Positions 18,609-28,214 of a stretch of DNA of 64,000 nucleotides are shown here, in pieces; positions within the stretch are counted from its first letter, which is position 1, and every line of letters starts with the position of its first letter. Source of the stretch: Stutzerimonas balearica DSM 6083 (GTDB taxonomy: Bacteria; Pseudomonadota; Gammaproteobacteria; Pseudomonadales; Pseudomonadaceae). Under the pieces are notes generated by a model, which saw nothing but the letters and a program-made list of their open reading frames with translations, was not told the origin of the DNA and searched no databases. Location: assembly GCF_000818015.1 (NCBI RefSeq), contig NZ_CP007511.1, forward strand, positions 3,358,501-3,422,500, given 5' to 3'. The translations under genes were made by a program, and so were the position numbers.

Positions 18609-18790
18609 CAATCGTCCTCTCTACGCACGCTGAGCTGCCAGCGGGTACCGTCGGTTTCCAGCAGGAAGACCACCGGGCGGCAGCACACCGGACAATCCTC
18701 GTCGTACTGCTGATCACCGCCACTGAGATCGAGCACCGCCTCGACCGTTTCCCAGCAATAGGGACACTGATAATTCTGCACTTCCAGCAT
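18608..18790 (-). CDS. CPXCG-motif cysteine-rich zinc-ribbon protein
   Basis: A 60-residue protein with two cysteine pairs, CPYC near residue 8 and CPVC near residue 32, forming a likely zinc ribbon, plus a strand-rich C-terminus ending RREDD. It belongs to the CPXCG small-protein family of unknown function. The ATG at 18790 has GGAGG five bases upstream; the longer upstream extension is non-coding in character. First gene of a three-gene row with DUF2007 and SRAP. Confidence 0.85.
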   Translation of the reverse strand: MLEVQNYQCPYCWETVEAVLDLSGGDQQYDEDCPVCCRPVVFLLETDGTRWQLSVRREDD

Positions 18791-18968
18791 CGGCGCCTCC
18801 GCGTAACTTATCGTTATAATCGCCGCCTGATTTCGCCCGGCGCTCCGGGTGACCGAAAGACCTGGGCCGCTGACCGCGGTTCCCGTGCGGCTGCCGCGCA
18901 CCGTTTCGTCAGCGCGCGGCGTGGCGTCGCGTCATGCCAGCCGCCTCCGCCTCCTTTACGAGAACATG

Positions 18969-20132
18969 ATGGACGAATTCGAAGCCATCCGCCCCTATGC
19001 CGACGCCGAAGTACCGGCCGTCATGAACCGGCTTTTCGCCGACCGCGAGTTCCTCGACGTGCTTGCGCACTTCCGCTTCCCGCGCCTGGCCGGCGCGCTG
19101 GGCTGGGCGCTCAAACCGATGATCGCCAAGCGGCTGCACCGTGAATTCGCCGATATCGATTCGGTCGACGCTCTGCAACACCGCATCGAGAGCTATGTAG
19201 ATCGCACGATCGAGCGCGCCACCGACGGGGTGACCTATTCGGGGCTCGACCAGTTGCAGCAAGGCCGCGCCTACCTCTACCTGGCCAACCACCGGGATAT
19301 CGTGATGGACCCGGCGTTCGTCAACTACGCGGTCTACCACGCCGGCCTGCGCACCCCGCGCATCGCCATCGGAGACAACCTGCTGCAGCGCCCCTTCGTC
19401 AGCGACCTGATGCGCCTGAACAAAAGCTTCATCGTGCGCCGCTCCATCAGCGGGCGCCGCGAGAAGCTGGCGGCCTACCAGGTGCTGTCGGCCTACATCA
19501 ATCATTCGATCCGCCAGGACGGTGAATCGGTATGGATCGCCCAGGCGGAGGGCCGTGCCAAGGACGGGGACGATCGCACCGACTCGGCAATTCTCAAGAT
19601 GCTGCACATGAGCCGCAAGGACGAGCCATTTGCCGAGGCGCTGGCCGCCCTGCGCCCGACGGCCGTCTCGATCAGCTACGAATACGACCCATGCGACCAG
19701 GCCAAGGCTCGGGAGCTGTACATCCGGGCCACCACCGGCAGCTACACCAAGGCGCCCGGCGAGGACGACGCCAGCATTGCGCTGGGCATCACCGGCTACA
19801 AGGGACGGGTTCACCTCGCCTTTGGCGCGCCGATGCAGCAGATTCCCGAGGATGCCAAGGAGCTGGCCGCCGAGCTCGATCGGCAGATCCTCGGCAACTA
19901 TCGCCTGTTCCCGGTTCACTACCTGGCCTATGCGATGTGGGAAGAGCGCGATGACGCACTGCAGGTGCCGACGGCCGAGAGCCTGTTCGACGCCGAAGAG
20001 GTGGCGCGGGCCAAGGCTGAATGGGGCCGGCGGTTGGCCGCTTGCCCGAGCGTGCAGCAGCCGTATCTGATTCAGCAGTACGCCAACCCGGTGCGCAACC
20101 AGTACCGGCTGAAGACCGGCCTGGCGCTCTAG
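18969..20132 (+). CDS. PlsC-like 1-acyl-glycerol-3-phosphate acyltransferase family protein
   Basis: A 387-residue glycerol-phosphate acyltransferase-type protein. The catalytic block reads NHRDIVMD: counted from the histidine it is HX5D rather than the usual HX4D, a variant I also associate with longer LPLAT-like proteins. An EGR block (AEGRAKDGDD) follows at about 190. ATG at 18969 is preferred because GAG lies six bases upstream; ATG at 18966 is one codon earlier. A leader of about 150 bases separates it from the divergent CPXCG gene. The true acyl acceptor is unknown. Confidence 0.8.
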   Translation: MDEFEAIRPYADAEVPAVMNRLFADREFLDVLAHFRFPRLAGALGWALKPMIAKRLHREFADIDSVDALQHRIESYVDRTIERATDGVTYSGLDQLQQGRAYLYLANHRDIVMDPAFVNYAVYHAGLRTPRIAIGDNLLQRPFVSDLMRLNKSFIVRRSISGRREKLAAYQVLSAYINHSIRQDGESVWIAQAEGRAKDGDDRTDSAILKMLHMSRKDEPFAEALAALRPTAVSISYEYDPCDQAKARELYIRATTGSYTKAPGEDDASIALGITGYKGRVHLAFGAPMQQIPEDAKELAAELDRQILGNYRLFPVHYLAYAMWEERDDALQVPTAESLFDAEEVARAKAEWGRRLAACPSVQQPYLIQQYANPVRNQYRLKTGLAL

Positions 20133-20146
20133 CCGCGCGGCGGTCG

Positions 20147-20407
20147 TCAGAGCAGCCGACTGCCCCAGGAGAACAGCAGGGCCAGGCCAAGCCCGGCGAA
20201 ACCGAACCGATAGAACACCTGGTTGAGCTGCACTTCGGGGCTGGGGAGCGCCGGCACGCTTGCGCCGACCTGGCGCGCCTTGGCCTGCAACACGCGCCAA
20301 CGGGTTGCCAGCAGCAGCCAGCCGCCGGTGAAGGCACTCAGCAGCGCGAGCATATTGAGAATCAACGCCAGGTTCGGAACCTGCGAGAAATGCGCCTGCA
20401 GCGACAT
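20147..20407 (-). CDS. Small uncharacterised membrane protein
   Basis: An 86-residue protein with two hydrophobic segments (about 12-34 and 65-84) and a basic stretch between them (RWRVLQAKARQ). GGAGGT five bases before the ATG at 20407 fixes the start; the longer in-frame extension has no initiation signal. It converges on the acyltransferase gene, 14 bases apart. I do not recognise a domain. Confidence 0.75.
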   Translation of the reverse strand: MSLQAHFSQVPNLALILNMLALLSAFTGGWLLLATRWRVLQAKARQVGASVPALPSPEVQLNQVFYRFGFAGLGLALLFSWGSRLL

Positions 20408-20757
20408 CTTTACCTCCGCTTCAGGGGGTCGATCGAGAGGCCCGCATGACGGGCGAGCGGAGTCTACCGGAGCGACCGGCACAGTGCGCGGCGTTTCCGA
20501 CGGAGCGAAGGGCGAAAGTGCCATTCGCAACGGTGATATCCAAGCCTTACCCGTATGACCTTGACGGCGCTTCGGCCTCAACGGCACCCTCGGCACACCT
20601 CGAACTAGCGAGCTAGAGCCATGCAAGCCGGAGAGCGGCAGGCTGTATTAGATCGACGAGGGGCACGGTGGTCTCGACAGGAGCACCGCCGCCGGCACCG
20701 ACCGAACGATCGGCAGGTGCGCGGAACCCGCCATTCATGGAGACAGGAATAAGAACA
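20408..20757. other. 350-bp intergenic region
   Basis: The region lies between the small membrane-protein gene and the DUF1329 gene, which diverge. It should hold promoters for both, but I see no convincing -10/-35 pair, repeat or RNA element, and no small ORF with a good ribosome site. Confidence 0.5.
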
Positions 20758-22119
20758 ATGACAAGCAAGCTATTTAGCCTGGGGGCCCTATCACTGGCAC
20801 TGCTCGGCAGCAGCGCCATGGCAGCCGTAGCGGAGGATCAGGCCGCCAAGCTCGGCCAAAGCCTGACGCCCATCGGCGCCGAACAGGCCGGCAATGCCGC
20901 CGGCACCATCCCGGCCTGGACCGGAGGCCTGCCGATGGACGCCGCGGCAGTCGACGACAACGGCTTCGTCGGCGACCCGTTCCCCGGTGATCAACCGAAG
21001 TTCACCATCACCGCGCAGAACTACGAGCAGTACAAGGACAACCTGACCCCAGGTCAGATCGCCATGCTCAAGCGCTACCCCGACACCTATCGCCTGCCCG
21101 TCTACGAGACGCGCCGCAGCGCCGCGATGCCGGCCCATATCTACGAGGCTGCCGCACACAACGCACGCAACGCCAAGCTGGTACGGGGCGGCAACGGCCT
21201 CGAAGGCTTCGATACCGCCATCGCCTTCCCGATCCCGCAGGACGGCCTCGAGGTGGTCTGGAACCACATCACCCGCTACCGCGGCGGTTCGGCCCGCCGT
21301 GTCATTGCCCAGGCCACACCGCAGGTGAACGGCAGCTTCAACCTGGTGAAATTCGTCGACGAGGTCGTCTACACCGACAGCCTCAGCGACTACTCACCGG
21401 AGAAGCACGGTAACGTGCTGTTCTACTTCAAGCAGCAGGTCACCGAGCCCTCGCGCCTGGCCGGCAACGTGCTGCTGGTCCACGAAACCCTGGACCAGGT
21501 CAAGGAGCCGCGCATGGCCTGGATCTACAACGCCGGTCAGCGCCGCGTGCGCCGTGCGCCGCAGGTTGCCTATGACGGCCCGGGCACCGCCGCCGACGGC
21601 CTGCGGACTTCCGACAACCTCGATATGTTCAACGGTGCGCCGGACCGCTACGAGTGGAAGCTGATCGGCAAGAAAGAGCTGTATATCCCTTACAACTCCT
21701 ATCGCCTGGACTCGCCCAAGCACAAGTACGATGACATCATCCAGGCCGGCCATATCAATCAGGACCTGACCCGCTACGAACTGCACCGCGTATGGGAAGT
21801 CGAGGCGACGCTCAAGCCGGGCGAGCGCCATATCTATGCCAAGCGCCACTTCTTCATCGACGAGGACACCTGGCAGGCCGCCGAGATCGATCATTACGAT
21901 GGCCGCGGTACGCTGTGGCGGGTAGCCGAAGCACACAGCCAGTACATCTACAATGTGCAGGTGCCGCTGTACTCGATGGAAACCCTGTATGACCTGGTCT
22001 CCGGCCGGTATCTGGTGATGGGCATGAAGAACGAGGAACGCAATCCCTACACCTACAACTACAAGGCCAACTCCAACCAGTACACGCCGACCGCACTGCG
22101 CAACTCCGGCGTGCGCTGA
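20758..22119 (+). CDS. DUF1329 domain-containing secreted protein
   Basis: A 453-residue exported protein. The signal peptide (about 1-24) is MTSKLFSLGALSLALLGSS followed by AMA cleavage. The mature part is a DUF1329 domain with the family's repeated YRGG, NAGQRRVRRAPQVAYD and WEVEATLKPGERHIYAKRHF blocks. The fold resembles LolA/LolB-type lipid-binding beta-barrels, and relatives are linked to fatty-acid or surface-related regulons, but the role is unknown. An AGGA site precedes the ATG at 20758. It ends at a strong bidirectional terminator. Confidence 0.9.
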   Translation: MTSKLFSLGALSLALLGSSAMAAVAEDQAAKLGQSLTPIGAEQAGNAAGTIPAWTGGLPMDAAAVDDNGFVGDPFPGDQPKFTITAQNYEQYKDNLTPGQIAMLKRYPDTYRLPVYETRRSAAMPAHIYEAAAHNARNAKLVRGGNGLEGFDTAIAFPIPQDGLEVVWNHITRYRGGSARRVIAQATPQVNGSFNLVKFVDEVVYTDSLSDYSPEKHGNVLFYFKQQVTEPSRLAGNVLLVHETLDQVKEPRMAWIYNAGQRRVRRAPQVAYDGPGTAADGLRTSDNLDMFNGAPDRYEWKLIGKKELYIPYNSYRLDSPKHKYDDIIQAGHINQDLTRYELHRVWEVEATLKPGERHIYAKRHFFIDEDTWQAAEIDHYDGRGTLWRVAEAHSQYIYNVQVPLYSMETLYDLVSGRYLVMGMKNEERNPYTYNYKANSNQYTPTALRNSGVR

Positions 22120-22131
22120 TCGCGACGCAAC

Positions 22132-22160
22132 AAAAAAGCCCGCCAAATGGCGGGCTTTTT
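22132..22160. terminator. Bidirectional terminator between DUF1329 and yajG genes
   Basis: AAAAAGCCCGCC and GGCGGGCTTTTT form a 12-bp perfect stem with a four-base loop, with A/T tracts on both sides. It serves both convergent genes. Confidence 0.93.
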
Positions 22161-22173
22161 CATTCGACCGTGC

Positions 22174-22758
22174 TTACTGTGCCAGCAGCTGGCCAATGTT
22201 CTGATCGCGGAATACGCGGCTCAGCGCATCGCTCAGCACGTCGCTGACCAGCTTGGTGTTGGTCTGCTCGTTGGGCGCCATGCCGAAGCGCTGGTTGAGC
22301 GAAGCCCCATAGCGCCCGTTGTAACGGCGGCCGCCGTTCTGCACATCCACGCGCAAAGTCGCCCCGATGTTGGCCTCGGTGACGTACAACCCCTCCTTCG
22401 GCGACTGGTACTTCAGCTCGGCCAGCGTGAGGGTCAGCTGCGGCGCGTTATAGGCGTTGGCCGACGGGGTGAAACCAAGCAGCCTGACCGCCGCCTCGGT
22501 CTGCGCCTGCAGCTTGGGCAGCAGCTTGTCCGCCGGCACGATGATCGAACTGGTTTCCGGATAGAGCCCGCCGCGCGTGCCGAGAGCGGGCGACGAACGC
22601 CCGTCGACCACCCTCACCACCACCGGCTGGCCCTGGCCGACCGGATTGATCGTCCCGGTGAGTTTGGGATTTGGATCGAGCTGCTGGGGGCTGAGGGCGC
22701 AGCCGGTCAGCGTCAGGGCACACAGGGTAAACAGGCCGAACACCAGGCGTTGCAGCAT
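22174..22758 (-). CDS. yajG: YajG family lipoprotein
   Basis: A 194-residue predicted outer-membrane lipoprotein. The lipobox is LTGC (Cys20 from the ATG at 22758). The mature part matches YajG: VVRVVDGRSSPALGTRGGLY, a middle helical region and a C-terminal conserved block with SDALSRVF. Its function is unknown, though it is a conserved envelope protein. The 15 extra residues of a longer reading frame lack a signal-peptide character, so I start at 22758. Confidence 0.88.
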   Translation of the reverse strand: MLQRLVFGLFTLCALTLTGCALSPQQLDPNPKLTGTINPVGQGQPVVVRVVDGRSSPALGTRGGLYPETSSIIVPADKLLPKLQAQTEAAVRLLGFTPSANAYNAPQLTLTLAELKYQSPKEGLYVTEANIGATLRVDVQNGGRRYNGRYGASLNQRFGMAPNEQTNTKLVSDVLSDALSRVFRDQNIGQLLAQ

Positions 22759-22908
22759 GCTGTCTTCTCCAGTTGGACGAGGAATGGGCGGCAGTATAAC
22801 CATCGCCGCAGCCCCCCGACAGTGACCGACGGATGGCGCTGTCCAGTCACGCCATTGTCACCCGGGCGTGGCATAACGCAGCCATCAGAGCCTCAAGAGA
22901 CCGCGCTA

Positions 22909-23094
22909 ATGCGCTTGCTGCCACTGCTGCACCGACGCCCCCGCCGCCACTTCGCGCTTCTGGATGCCTCCGGTTGTTGCCAGATGCTGCTGACGGCCAG
23001 CCAGCGGCCTGCCGCAGCCGCCTGGCGCGAGGTGACCCATGCGCACCTCGGCTGGATCGGGCAGCGCCTGCCCGACGACGCTTTGGTTGGCTGA
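22909..23094 (+). CDS. Small basic protein, 61 residues, unknown function
   Basis: A short ORF starting MRLLPLLHRRPRRHFALLDASG and ending LGWIGQRLPDDALVG. It is arginine-rich at the start and has a two-part character like small conserved pseudomonad proteins, though I cannot name a family. The ribosome site is weak (AAGAG nine bases upstream). It ends just before the strong bidirectional terminator shared with mqo, which supports it as a real transcription unit. Confidence 0.55.
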   Translation: MRLLPLLHRRPRRHFALLDASGCCQMLLTASQRPAAAAWREVTHAHLGWIGQRLPDDALVG

Positions 23095-23117
23095 GCGCAC
23101 ACAACGAACACGCAACG

Positions 23118-23155
23118 AAAAAGCCGCCTGGCACGCTGAGTGCCAGGCGGCTTTT
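23118..23155. terminator. Bidirectional terminator between the 61-aa gene and mqo
   Basis: GCCGCCTGGCAC (23123-23134) pairs with GTGCCAGGCGGC (23140-23151) around GCTGA, with AAAAA before and TTTT after. It can stop transcription from both sides. Confidence 0.93.
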
Positions 23156-23175
23156 GCAACAGCGCGAGACCCGCG

Positions 23176-24666
23176 TCAGCTGATCAGGCCAAGGCGCTTG
23201 TCCGACAACGTGCTCACCTCACGATAGGCCACAGCATCCTTCTTCAGAACGTCTTCGCGCGCCGGGAAGATCTCCTCCAGCTTGCGGCTCCAGGCCTCGG
23301 AGCGGTACTGCTCGGGGAAGCAGCGCTCGAGCAGATCGAGCATGATGGACACGGTAACCGATGCGCCCGGCGACGCACCGAGCAGTGCGGCGATCGAGCC
23401 ATCCTTTGCCGAAACCAGCTCGGTCCCGAACTGCAGAATGCCGCCTTTCTTCGGATCCTTCTTGATGATCTGCACGCGCTGACCAGCAATTTCCAGGCGC
23501 CAGTCTTCAGCCTTGGCTTGCGGATAGAAGCCGCGCAGCGTGTCCAGGCGATCTTCCATGGACTGCATCACTTCCTTGATCAGGTAGCGAGTCAAATCCA
23601 TGTTGTCGCGCGCTACCGCGAGCATCGGGCCGATATTGCCCGGCCGCACGGAGAGCGGCAGGTCGAGGAACGAGCCGCGCTTGAGGAATTTGGTGGTGAA
23701 CCCGGCATAGGGCCCGAACAGCAACGACTTGTGGCCGTCGACCACTCGGGTGTCCAGGTGCGGCACCGACATTGGCGGGGCGCCTACTGCGGCCAGGCTG
23801 TAGACCTTGGCCTGGTGTTGGGCGACCACCTCGGGGTTGTCACAGCGCAGCCACTGGCCGCTCACCGGGAAGCCACCGAAACCGCGCCCTTCTTCGATAC
23901 CCGACATCTGCAGCAACGGCAGAGCCGCGCCGCCAGCGCCGAGGAACACGAAGCCGGCCTGCACCTCACGCGAACCGCCGCTCTGGGTGTTCTTGATGTC
24001 GACCTTCCAGCCCTGGGCGTTGCGTGCCAGGCCGGTGACTCTCTGGTTGTACGACACCTTGACGCCGCCGATCTTGCTCAGATACCCGAGCATCTGGTTG
24101 GTCACAGCGCCGAAATTGACGTCCGTCCCGTTCGCGGCATAGGTCGCGGCAATCGGCTCGTTCGGATCGCGTCCGGGCATCATCAACGGCATCCACTCGG
24201 CGAGGGTGGCGCGGTCCTCGCTGTAGGTCATGTCGGCGAAGGCGTGATGCTGGGTGATCGCCTCGAAGCGCTTCTTGAGATAGGCGATATCCTTGCTGCC
24301 GCGTACGAAGCTCAGGTGCGGAACAGGATTGATGAAGTCGCGTGGGGAACCGAAGCCTTCGCGGCCGGCGAGGTAGGCCCAGAACTGCTTGGAAACCTCG
24401 AACTGGGTGTTGATATGGACAGCCTTGGCGATGTCGATCGTGCCGTCCTTGCCCTCGGGGGTGTAATTCAACTCGCAGAGCCCGGCGTGACCGGTGCCGG
24501 CATTGTTCCACGGGTTGGAGCTTTCCACGGCTCCGGATTCCTGCTGCTCGACGATTTCCAGCCGAATGCCGGGGTCGAGCTCCTTGAGCAGTACCGCGAG
24601 GGTCACGCTCATGATGCCGGCCCCCACCAACACCAGATCCACTGCTTCGCTATCGTGTTGCGTCAT
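23176..24666 (-). CDS. mqo: Malate:quinone oxidoreductase
   Basis: FAD-dependent membrane-associated enzyme of 496 residues that oxidises malate to oxaloacetate and feeds electrons to the quinone pool, bypassing NAD-malate dehydrogenase. [13 protein letters not shown] near residue 12 is the FAD-binding GxGxxS variant, and [22 protein letters not shown] is the typical Mqo block. The ATG at 24666 has GGAG six to ten bases upstream; the 48 residues upstream in the open frame are not part of the protein. Its position near a PA4642-like gene is seen in pseudomonads. Confidence 0.95.
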   Translation of the reverse strand: MTQHDSEAVDLVLVGAGIMSVTLAVLLKELDPGIRLEIVEQQESGAVESSNPWNNAGTGHAGLCELNYTPEGKDGTIDIAKAVHINTQFEVSKQFWAYLAGREGFGSPRDFINPVPHLSFVRGSKDIAYLKKRFEAITQHHAFADMTYSEDRATLAEWMPLMMPGRDPNEPIAATYAANGTDVNFGAVTNQMLGYLSKIGGVKVSYNQRVTGLARNAQGWKVDIKNTQSGGSREVQAGFVFLGAGGAALPLLQMSGIEEGRGFGGFPVSGQWLRCDNPEVVAQHQAKVYSLAAVGAPPMSVPHLDTRVVDGHKSLLFGPYAGFTTKFLKRGSFLDLPLSVRPGNIGPMLAVARDNMDLTRYLIKEVMQSMEDRLDTLRGFYPQAKAEDWRLEIAGQRVQIIKKDPKKGGILQFGTELVSAKDGSIAALLGASPGASVTVSIMLDLLERCFPEQYRSEAWSRKLEEIFPAREDVLKKDAVAYREVSTLSDKRLGLIS

Positions 24667-24996
24667 TAACGCGTTCTCCAGAATCACAGCATTAAACTGT
24701 CGCGACCACGGTGTGCAGCCACGTGAACCCCACCAGCCAGACGGTCGGAAACGGAGGATGGTTTCCACACCGCTGTTCGAGAACCAGTGCTCGAAAACAG
24801 GCGCAAGCACGCCTGCCAGCTGTCGGAAGGTCGGCTTTTGGCCCCCTTCCCTCGCCCGTCACGCCGGAGCGGGCCATGCCCTGCGCTCGACGACGCGCTG
24901 CAGCGCGAAAAACGATTTGCGAATCTTGCAGTCGCCACCTGGGGTCACGGCTCGCCAGGTCGCGGACTTCGTGGTGCGGTCTTGCAGTCGGCCGTG
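24667..24996. other. 330-bp intergenic region between mqo and the PA4642-like gene
   Basis: The region should carry the mqo promoter. TTTAAT (plus-strand ATTAAA at about 24691) is a possible -10, but no good -35 sits upstream. Reading frames that cross it lack ribosome sites and are shadows of GC-rich DNA. I see no RNA element I can name. Confidence 0.45.
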
Positions 24997-25284
24997 TCAG
25001 CCGCGAGCGGCTTCGATTGCCTCGATATATGGCCGCGCATGGCGCTGATCGGCGACCAGATCGATGAAATCGTTACCCTGGGCGTCGCGTGCCTCGAGGT
25101 CATAGCCTGCTTCGATGAAGAAGGTGATGAATCGCTCGAAATCATCGATACGCAGGCCACGGTAGGCCTTGATCAGCTTGTGCAGCGAAGCAGGCGTATC
25201 GTCAGCCGGTTCCGGCTCGAGAAACAGCTTGATCGACTCGTCGCCAATCTCTTCGCCAATCACCTGCTTCTTGTCTTTACGCAT
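24997..25284 (-). CDS. PA4642 family protein
   Basis: A 95-residue soluble protein, MRKDKKQVIGEEIGDESIK at the start and KLIKAYRGLRIDDFERFITFF in the middle, closely resembling the P. aeruginosa PA4642 family as I recall it. The C-terminus (EARDAQGNDFIDLVADQRHA) has an ankyrin-like flavour but only one repeat-length unit. It sits upstream of mqo on the same strand, the neighbourhood seen for PA4640-PA4642. Function unknown. Confidence 0.85.
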   Translation of the reverse strand: MRKDKKQVIGEEIGDESIKLFLEPEPADDTPASLHKLIKAYRGLRIDDFERFITFFIEAGYDLEARDAQGNDFIDLVADQRHARPYIEAIEAARG

Positions 25285-25470
25285 CGCTTCTGCGCTCCAC
25301 GGGATCTCACGGGGGCGGCAGTTTACTCCTCGCAGCCGGTGTGCTCAACGCAAGGTGGCCGCTTGCGACCAAGGTCGTACTCGATCGTCCATCGGGAAAG
25401 TGGCGTTAACATCCATGAAAAAGCCGCCAAGGGCCTCGCCAATGCGCAGTCAGACACGGAGCGTTTCGAC

Positions 25471-27192
25471 ATGAGGGCACCGCCGTTGTTCGCCGCGTTT
25501 CGCCAGGCTCTGCGACAGGGCTATAACGCCAGCGCCTTGCGTGGCGACGTCAGCGCGGGGCTGACGGTCGGCATCATTGCCATTCCGCTGGCCATGGCGC
25601 TGGCGATCGCGGTGGGTGTACCGCCGCAGCATGGCCTCTATACGGTGCTGGTCGCCGCCCCGCTGATCGCGCTGACCGGGGGCTCGCGCTTCAATGTCTC
25701 GGGACCGACGGCGGCCTTCGTCGTCATTCTGCTGCCGATCACCCAGCAGTTCGGCATCGGCGGCTTGCTGCTGTGCACCATGCTCGCCGGGTTGATCCTG
25801 ATCGCCCTCGGGCTGCTGCGTGCCGGGCGCCTGATCGCGTTCATCCCCTACCCGGTGACGCTCGGTTTTACCGCCGGCATCGGCGTGGTCATCGCCACAT
25901 TACAGATCAAGGACCTGCTCGGCCTGCAGCTGGACGGCCAGCCGCAGCATTACGTCGAACAGCTCCTGCTGCTGGCGCGCTCGCTACCCGGAGCCAATCT
26001 CGGCGACGCCCTGGTAGCGGCGATCTGCCTGGCGGTGCTGATCCTCTGGCCACGCTGGGTACCGAAGATTCCCGGCCATCTGGTGGCGCTGGCGCTCGGC
26101 GCGGTCGCCGGCCTGATGCTGGAAGCCGCCGGCCTGCCGGTCGCCACGCTCGGCGAGCGGTTCAGCTATGAACTCGGAGGCCAGACCTACCCCGGCATTC
26201 CGCCCCAGCTCCCCGCACCGGTCCTGCCCTGGCATCTCCCCGGGCCGGACGGAGCTGCGCTGGTGCTTTCCTACGAGCTGTTCCATCAGCTGCTCGGCCC
26301 GGCCTTTGCCATCGCCATGCTCGGGGCGATCGAGTCGCTGTTGTGCGCCGTGGTAGCCGACGGCATGACCGGCAGCAACCACGAACCCAACGGCGAGCTG
26401 ATTGGCCAGGGCATCGGCAATCTGGTCGCCCCGCTGTTTGGCGGCATCACCGCCACCGCGGCAATCGCCCGCACGGCGGCCAACGTGCGCGCCGGTGCCT
26501 TCTCGCCAATGGCCGCAATCCTTCATGCCGGTGTAGTACTGCTGGCGATGCTCTGGCTGGCACCGATGTTCAGCTACCTGCCGATGGCGGCGCTGGCCGC
26601 GCTGCTGGTGATGGTGGCGTGGAACATGAGCGAGGCCCCGCACGTACTGCATGTGCTACGCATTGCGCCACGCAGCGACGTACTGGTGCTGCTGACCTGT
26701 CTGGCACTGACCGTGCTGTTCGACATGGTGCTGGCGGTTGGCGTCGGCCTGCTGCTGGCCGCGGGCCTGTTCATCAAGCGCATGAGCGAGCTGACCGACA
26801 CCGGCGCCCTGTCCCGTGAACAGCGGGCCCTGCTGCAGGACATGCCGGCGCACGTTGCGGCCTACGCCATCCGCGGGCCGCTGTTCTTCGGTGCGGCGGA
26901 AAAGGCGCTGAGCGCGCTGCGGCGCTTCAATCCGGACGTGCGGGTGGTCATCGTCGACATCAGCGCCGTCCCCTTGCTGGACATGACGGCACTGGCGGCG
27001 CTGGAGAACGTGCTGCTGGACTATCGCCGGCTCGGGGTGGTGCTGATCCTCAGCGGCAGCAATGCCCGAGTGCGCCTGAAGCTGCGCCGCGCCGGCATCC
27101 ATCGCCTGGCCGGGCACCTGTACCACGTGCGCGACCTGCAGCAGGCGCGAATCAAGGCGCTGCGCCTGCTGCAGGAGCCGACGCAGGCCTGA
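25471..27192 (+). CDS. SulP family anion transporter with STAS domain
   Basis: An inner-membrane transporter of 573 residues. Its SulP core of about a dozen hydrophobic segments begins DVSAGLTVGIIAIPLAMALA, and the SulP signature region includes GGSRFNVSGPTAAFVVIL. The cytoplasmic STAS domain (about 455-565) contains RVVIVDISAVPLLDMTALAALEN. The start at 25471 has GGAG nine bases upstream; the much longer upstream open frame is spurious. SulP proteins carry sulfate, bicarbonate or dicarboxylates (DauA in E. coli); the substrate here cannot be told. Confidence 0.9.
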   Translation: MRAPPLFAAFRQALRQGYNASALRGDVSAGLTVGIIAIPLAMALAIAVGVPPQHGLYTVLVAAPLIALTGGSRFNVSGPTAAFVVILLPITQQFGIGGLLLCTMLAGLILIALGLLRAGRLIAFIPYPVTLGFTAGIGVVIATLQIKDLLGLQLDGQPQHYVEQLLLLARSLPGANLGDALVAAICLAVLILWPRWVPKIPGHLVALALGAVAGLMLEAAGLPVATLGERFSYELGGQTYPGIPPQLPAPVLPWHLPGPDGAALVLSYELFHQLLGPAFAIAMLGAIESLLCAVVADGMTGSNHEPNGELIGQGIGNLVAPLFGGITATAAIARTAANVRAGAFSPMAAILHAGVVLLAMLWLAPMFSYLPMAALAALLVMVAWNMSEAPHVLHVLRIAPRSDVLVLLTCLALTVLFDMVLAVGVGLLLAAGLFIKRMSELTDTGALSREQRALLQDMPAHVAAYAIRGPLFFGAAEKALSALRRFNPDVRVVIVDISAVPLLDMTALAALENVLLDYRRLGVVLILSGSNARVRLKLRRAGIHRLAGHLYHVRDLQQARIKALRLLQEPTQA

Positions 27193-27195
27193 CGA

Positions 27196-28104
27196 TCAGG
27201 CGTGCTTCTGCAGGTTGGCCATCATTTCCTTCAGCGCCTCGAGGTTGTCGGCCGGATGCGCGGCATTCTCGAAGTCGCAGATGCGCTGCCAGTTCACCGC
27301 AACATCCTCGGCGTCGAACCCACCGCGTGGATCGAACCCCACGCCAAGGCTGCGCTCCCAGCGTACCTTGCCCATCCAGCCACCACCGACCTCGAACAGG
27401 CCGGACGTTTCCTGGCATTGCTCGCTGGCCAGGTAAACCACCAGCGGGCTGACCAGCTCGGGTTTGAGTTGCTCGAACACCTGCGGCGGAATCAGCCCCT
27501 CGGTCATGCGCGTCCCGCCTGTCGGCGCGATGGCGTTGACCAGGATGTTGTTCTTGCGCCCCTCCAGCGCCAGCGTCCGGGTCAGACCGTACAGGCCAAG
27601 CTTGGCCATGCCGTAGTTCGACTGGCCGAAGTTGCCGTAGATACCCGATGTCGAGGCCGTGAAGATGACCCGCCCGTAGCCCTGCTCGCGCATCAGCGGC
27701 CAGGCTGCACGGGTGACCTTGTAGGCGCCTTCGACGTGTACGCGGTAGACCAGATCCCAGTCGGCGTCCTCCATCTTGTGGAAGGTCTTGTCACGCAGGA
27801 TCCCGGCATTGTTCACCACCACATCGACCCGGCCGAAACTGTCGAGCGCCTGCTCGACAATGCGTGCACCCTCGGTCACCGAGTCATGGTTGGCGACGGC
27901 CGTACCACCGGCCTGCCGTATCTCCTCGACGACGCGGTCGGCCGCATGACTGTTGGCACCCTCGCCCTGGGCGCTGCCGCCGAGGTCATTGACTACCACC
28001 TTGGCGCCGTGCCGGGCGAATGCCAGCGCGTGCGCCCGACCCAAGCCGCCACCGGCGCCGGTGACGATCACGACCTTATCTTCGAAGCGAATGGCTTGCG
28101 ACAT
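27196..28104 (-). CDS. SDR family oxidoreductase (3-hydroxyacyl-CoA dehydrogenase-like)
   Basis: A 302-residue short-chain dehydrogenase. The cofactor motif TGAGGGLG lies at about residue 15, NNAGI at about 93, the serine in FTASTSG and the YxxxK pair in SNYGMAK near 160. Sequence features (VVVNDLGGS, GGGWMGKVRW) match the peroxisomal MFE-2-like dehydrogenase branch, so beta-hydroxyacyl-CoA oxidation is the likely activity but is inferred. It converges on the SulP gene with three bases between the coding regions. Confidence 0.88.
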   Translation of the reverse strand: MSQAIRFEDKVVIVTGAGGGLGRAHALAFARHGAKVVVNDLGGSAQGEGANSHAADRVVEEIRQAGGTAVANHDSVTEGARIVEQALDSFGRVDVVVNNAGILRDKTFHKMEDADWDLVYRVHVEGAYKVTRAAWPLMREQGYGRVIFTASTSGIYGNFGQSNYGMAKLGLYGLTRTLALEGRKNNILVNAIAPTGGTRMTEGLIPPQVFEQLKPELVSPLVVYLASEQCQETSGLFEVGGGWMGKVRWERSLGVGFDPRGGFDAEDVAVNWQRICDFENAAHPADNLEALKEMMANLQKHA

Positions 28105-28214
28105 AGCGGGCTTCCTTTTTGTTATCCGAACGAGATTCCAGTGTCGGCGAGCTGGCGCAGCGCAACAACGAGGCGCTCTGTAATGAATGCTGCAGCATAA
28201 GCGCAGGTGCCGCT

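Noticed and set aside
18811..18820. TATAAT on the plus strand between the CPXCG and PlsC-like genes
   Set aside because: No acceptable -35 at 16-18 bases on either strand; kept only as a possible weak -10.
24787..25470. Long N-terminal extension of the SulP open frame
   Set aside because: It covers the PA4642 gene on the other strand and intergenic DNA; the conserved SulP start and a good ribosome site lie at 25471.
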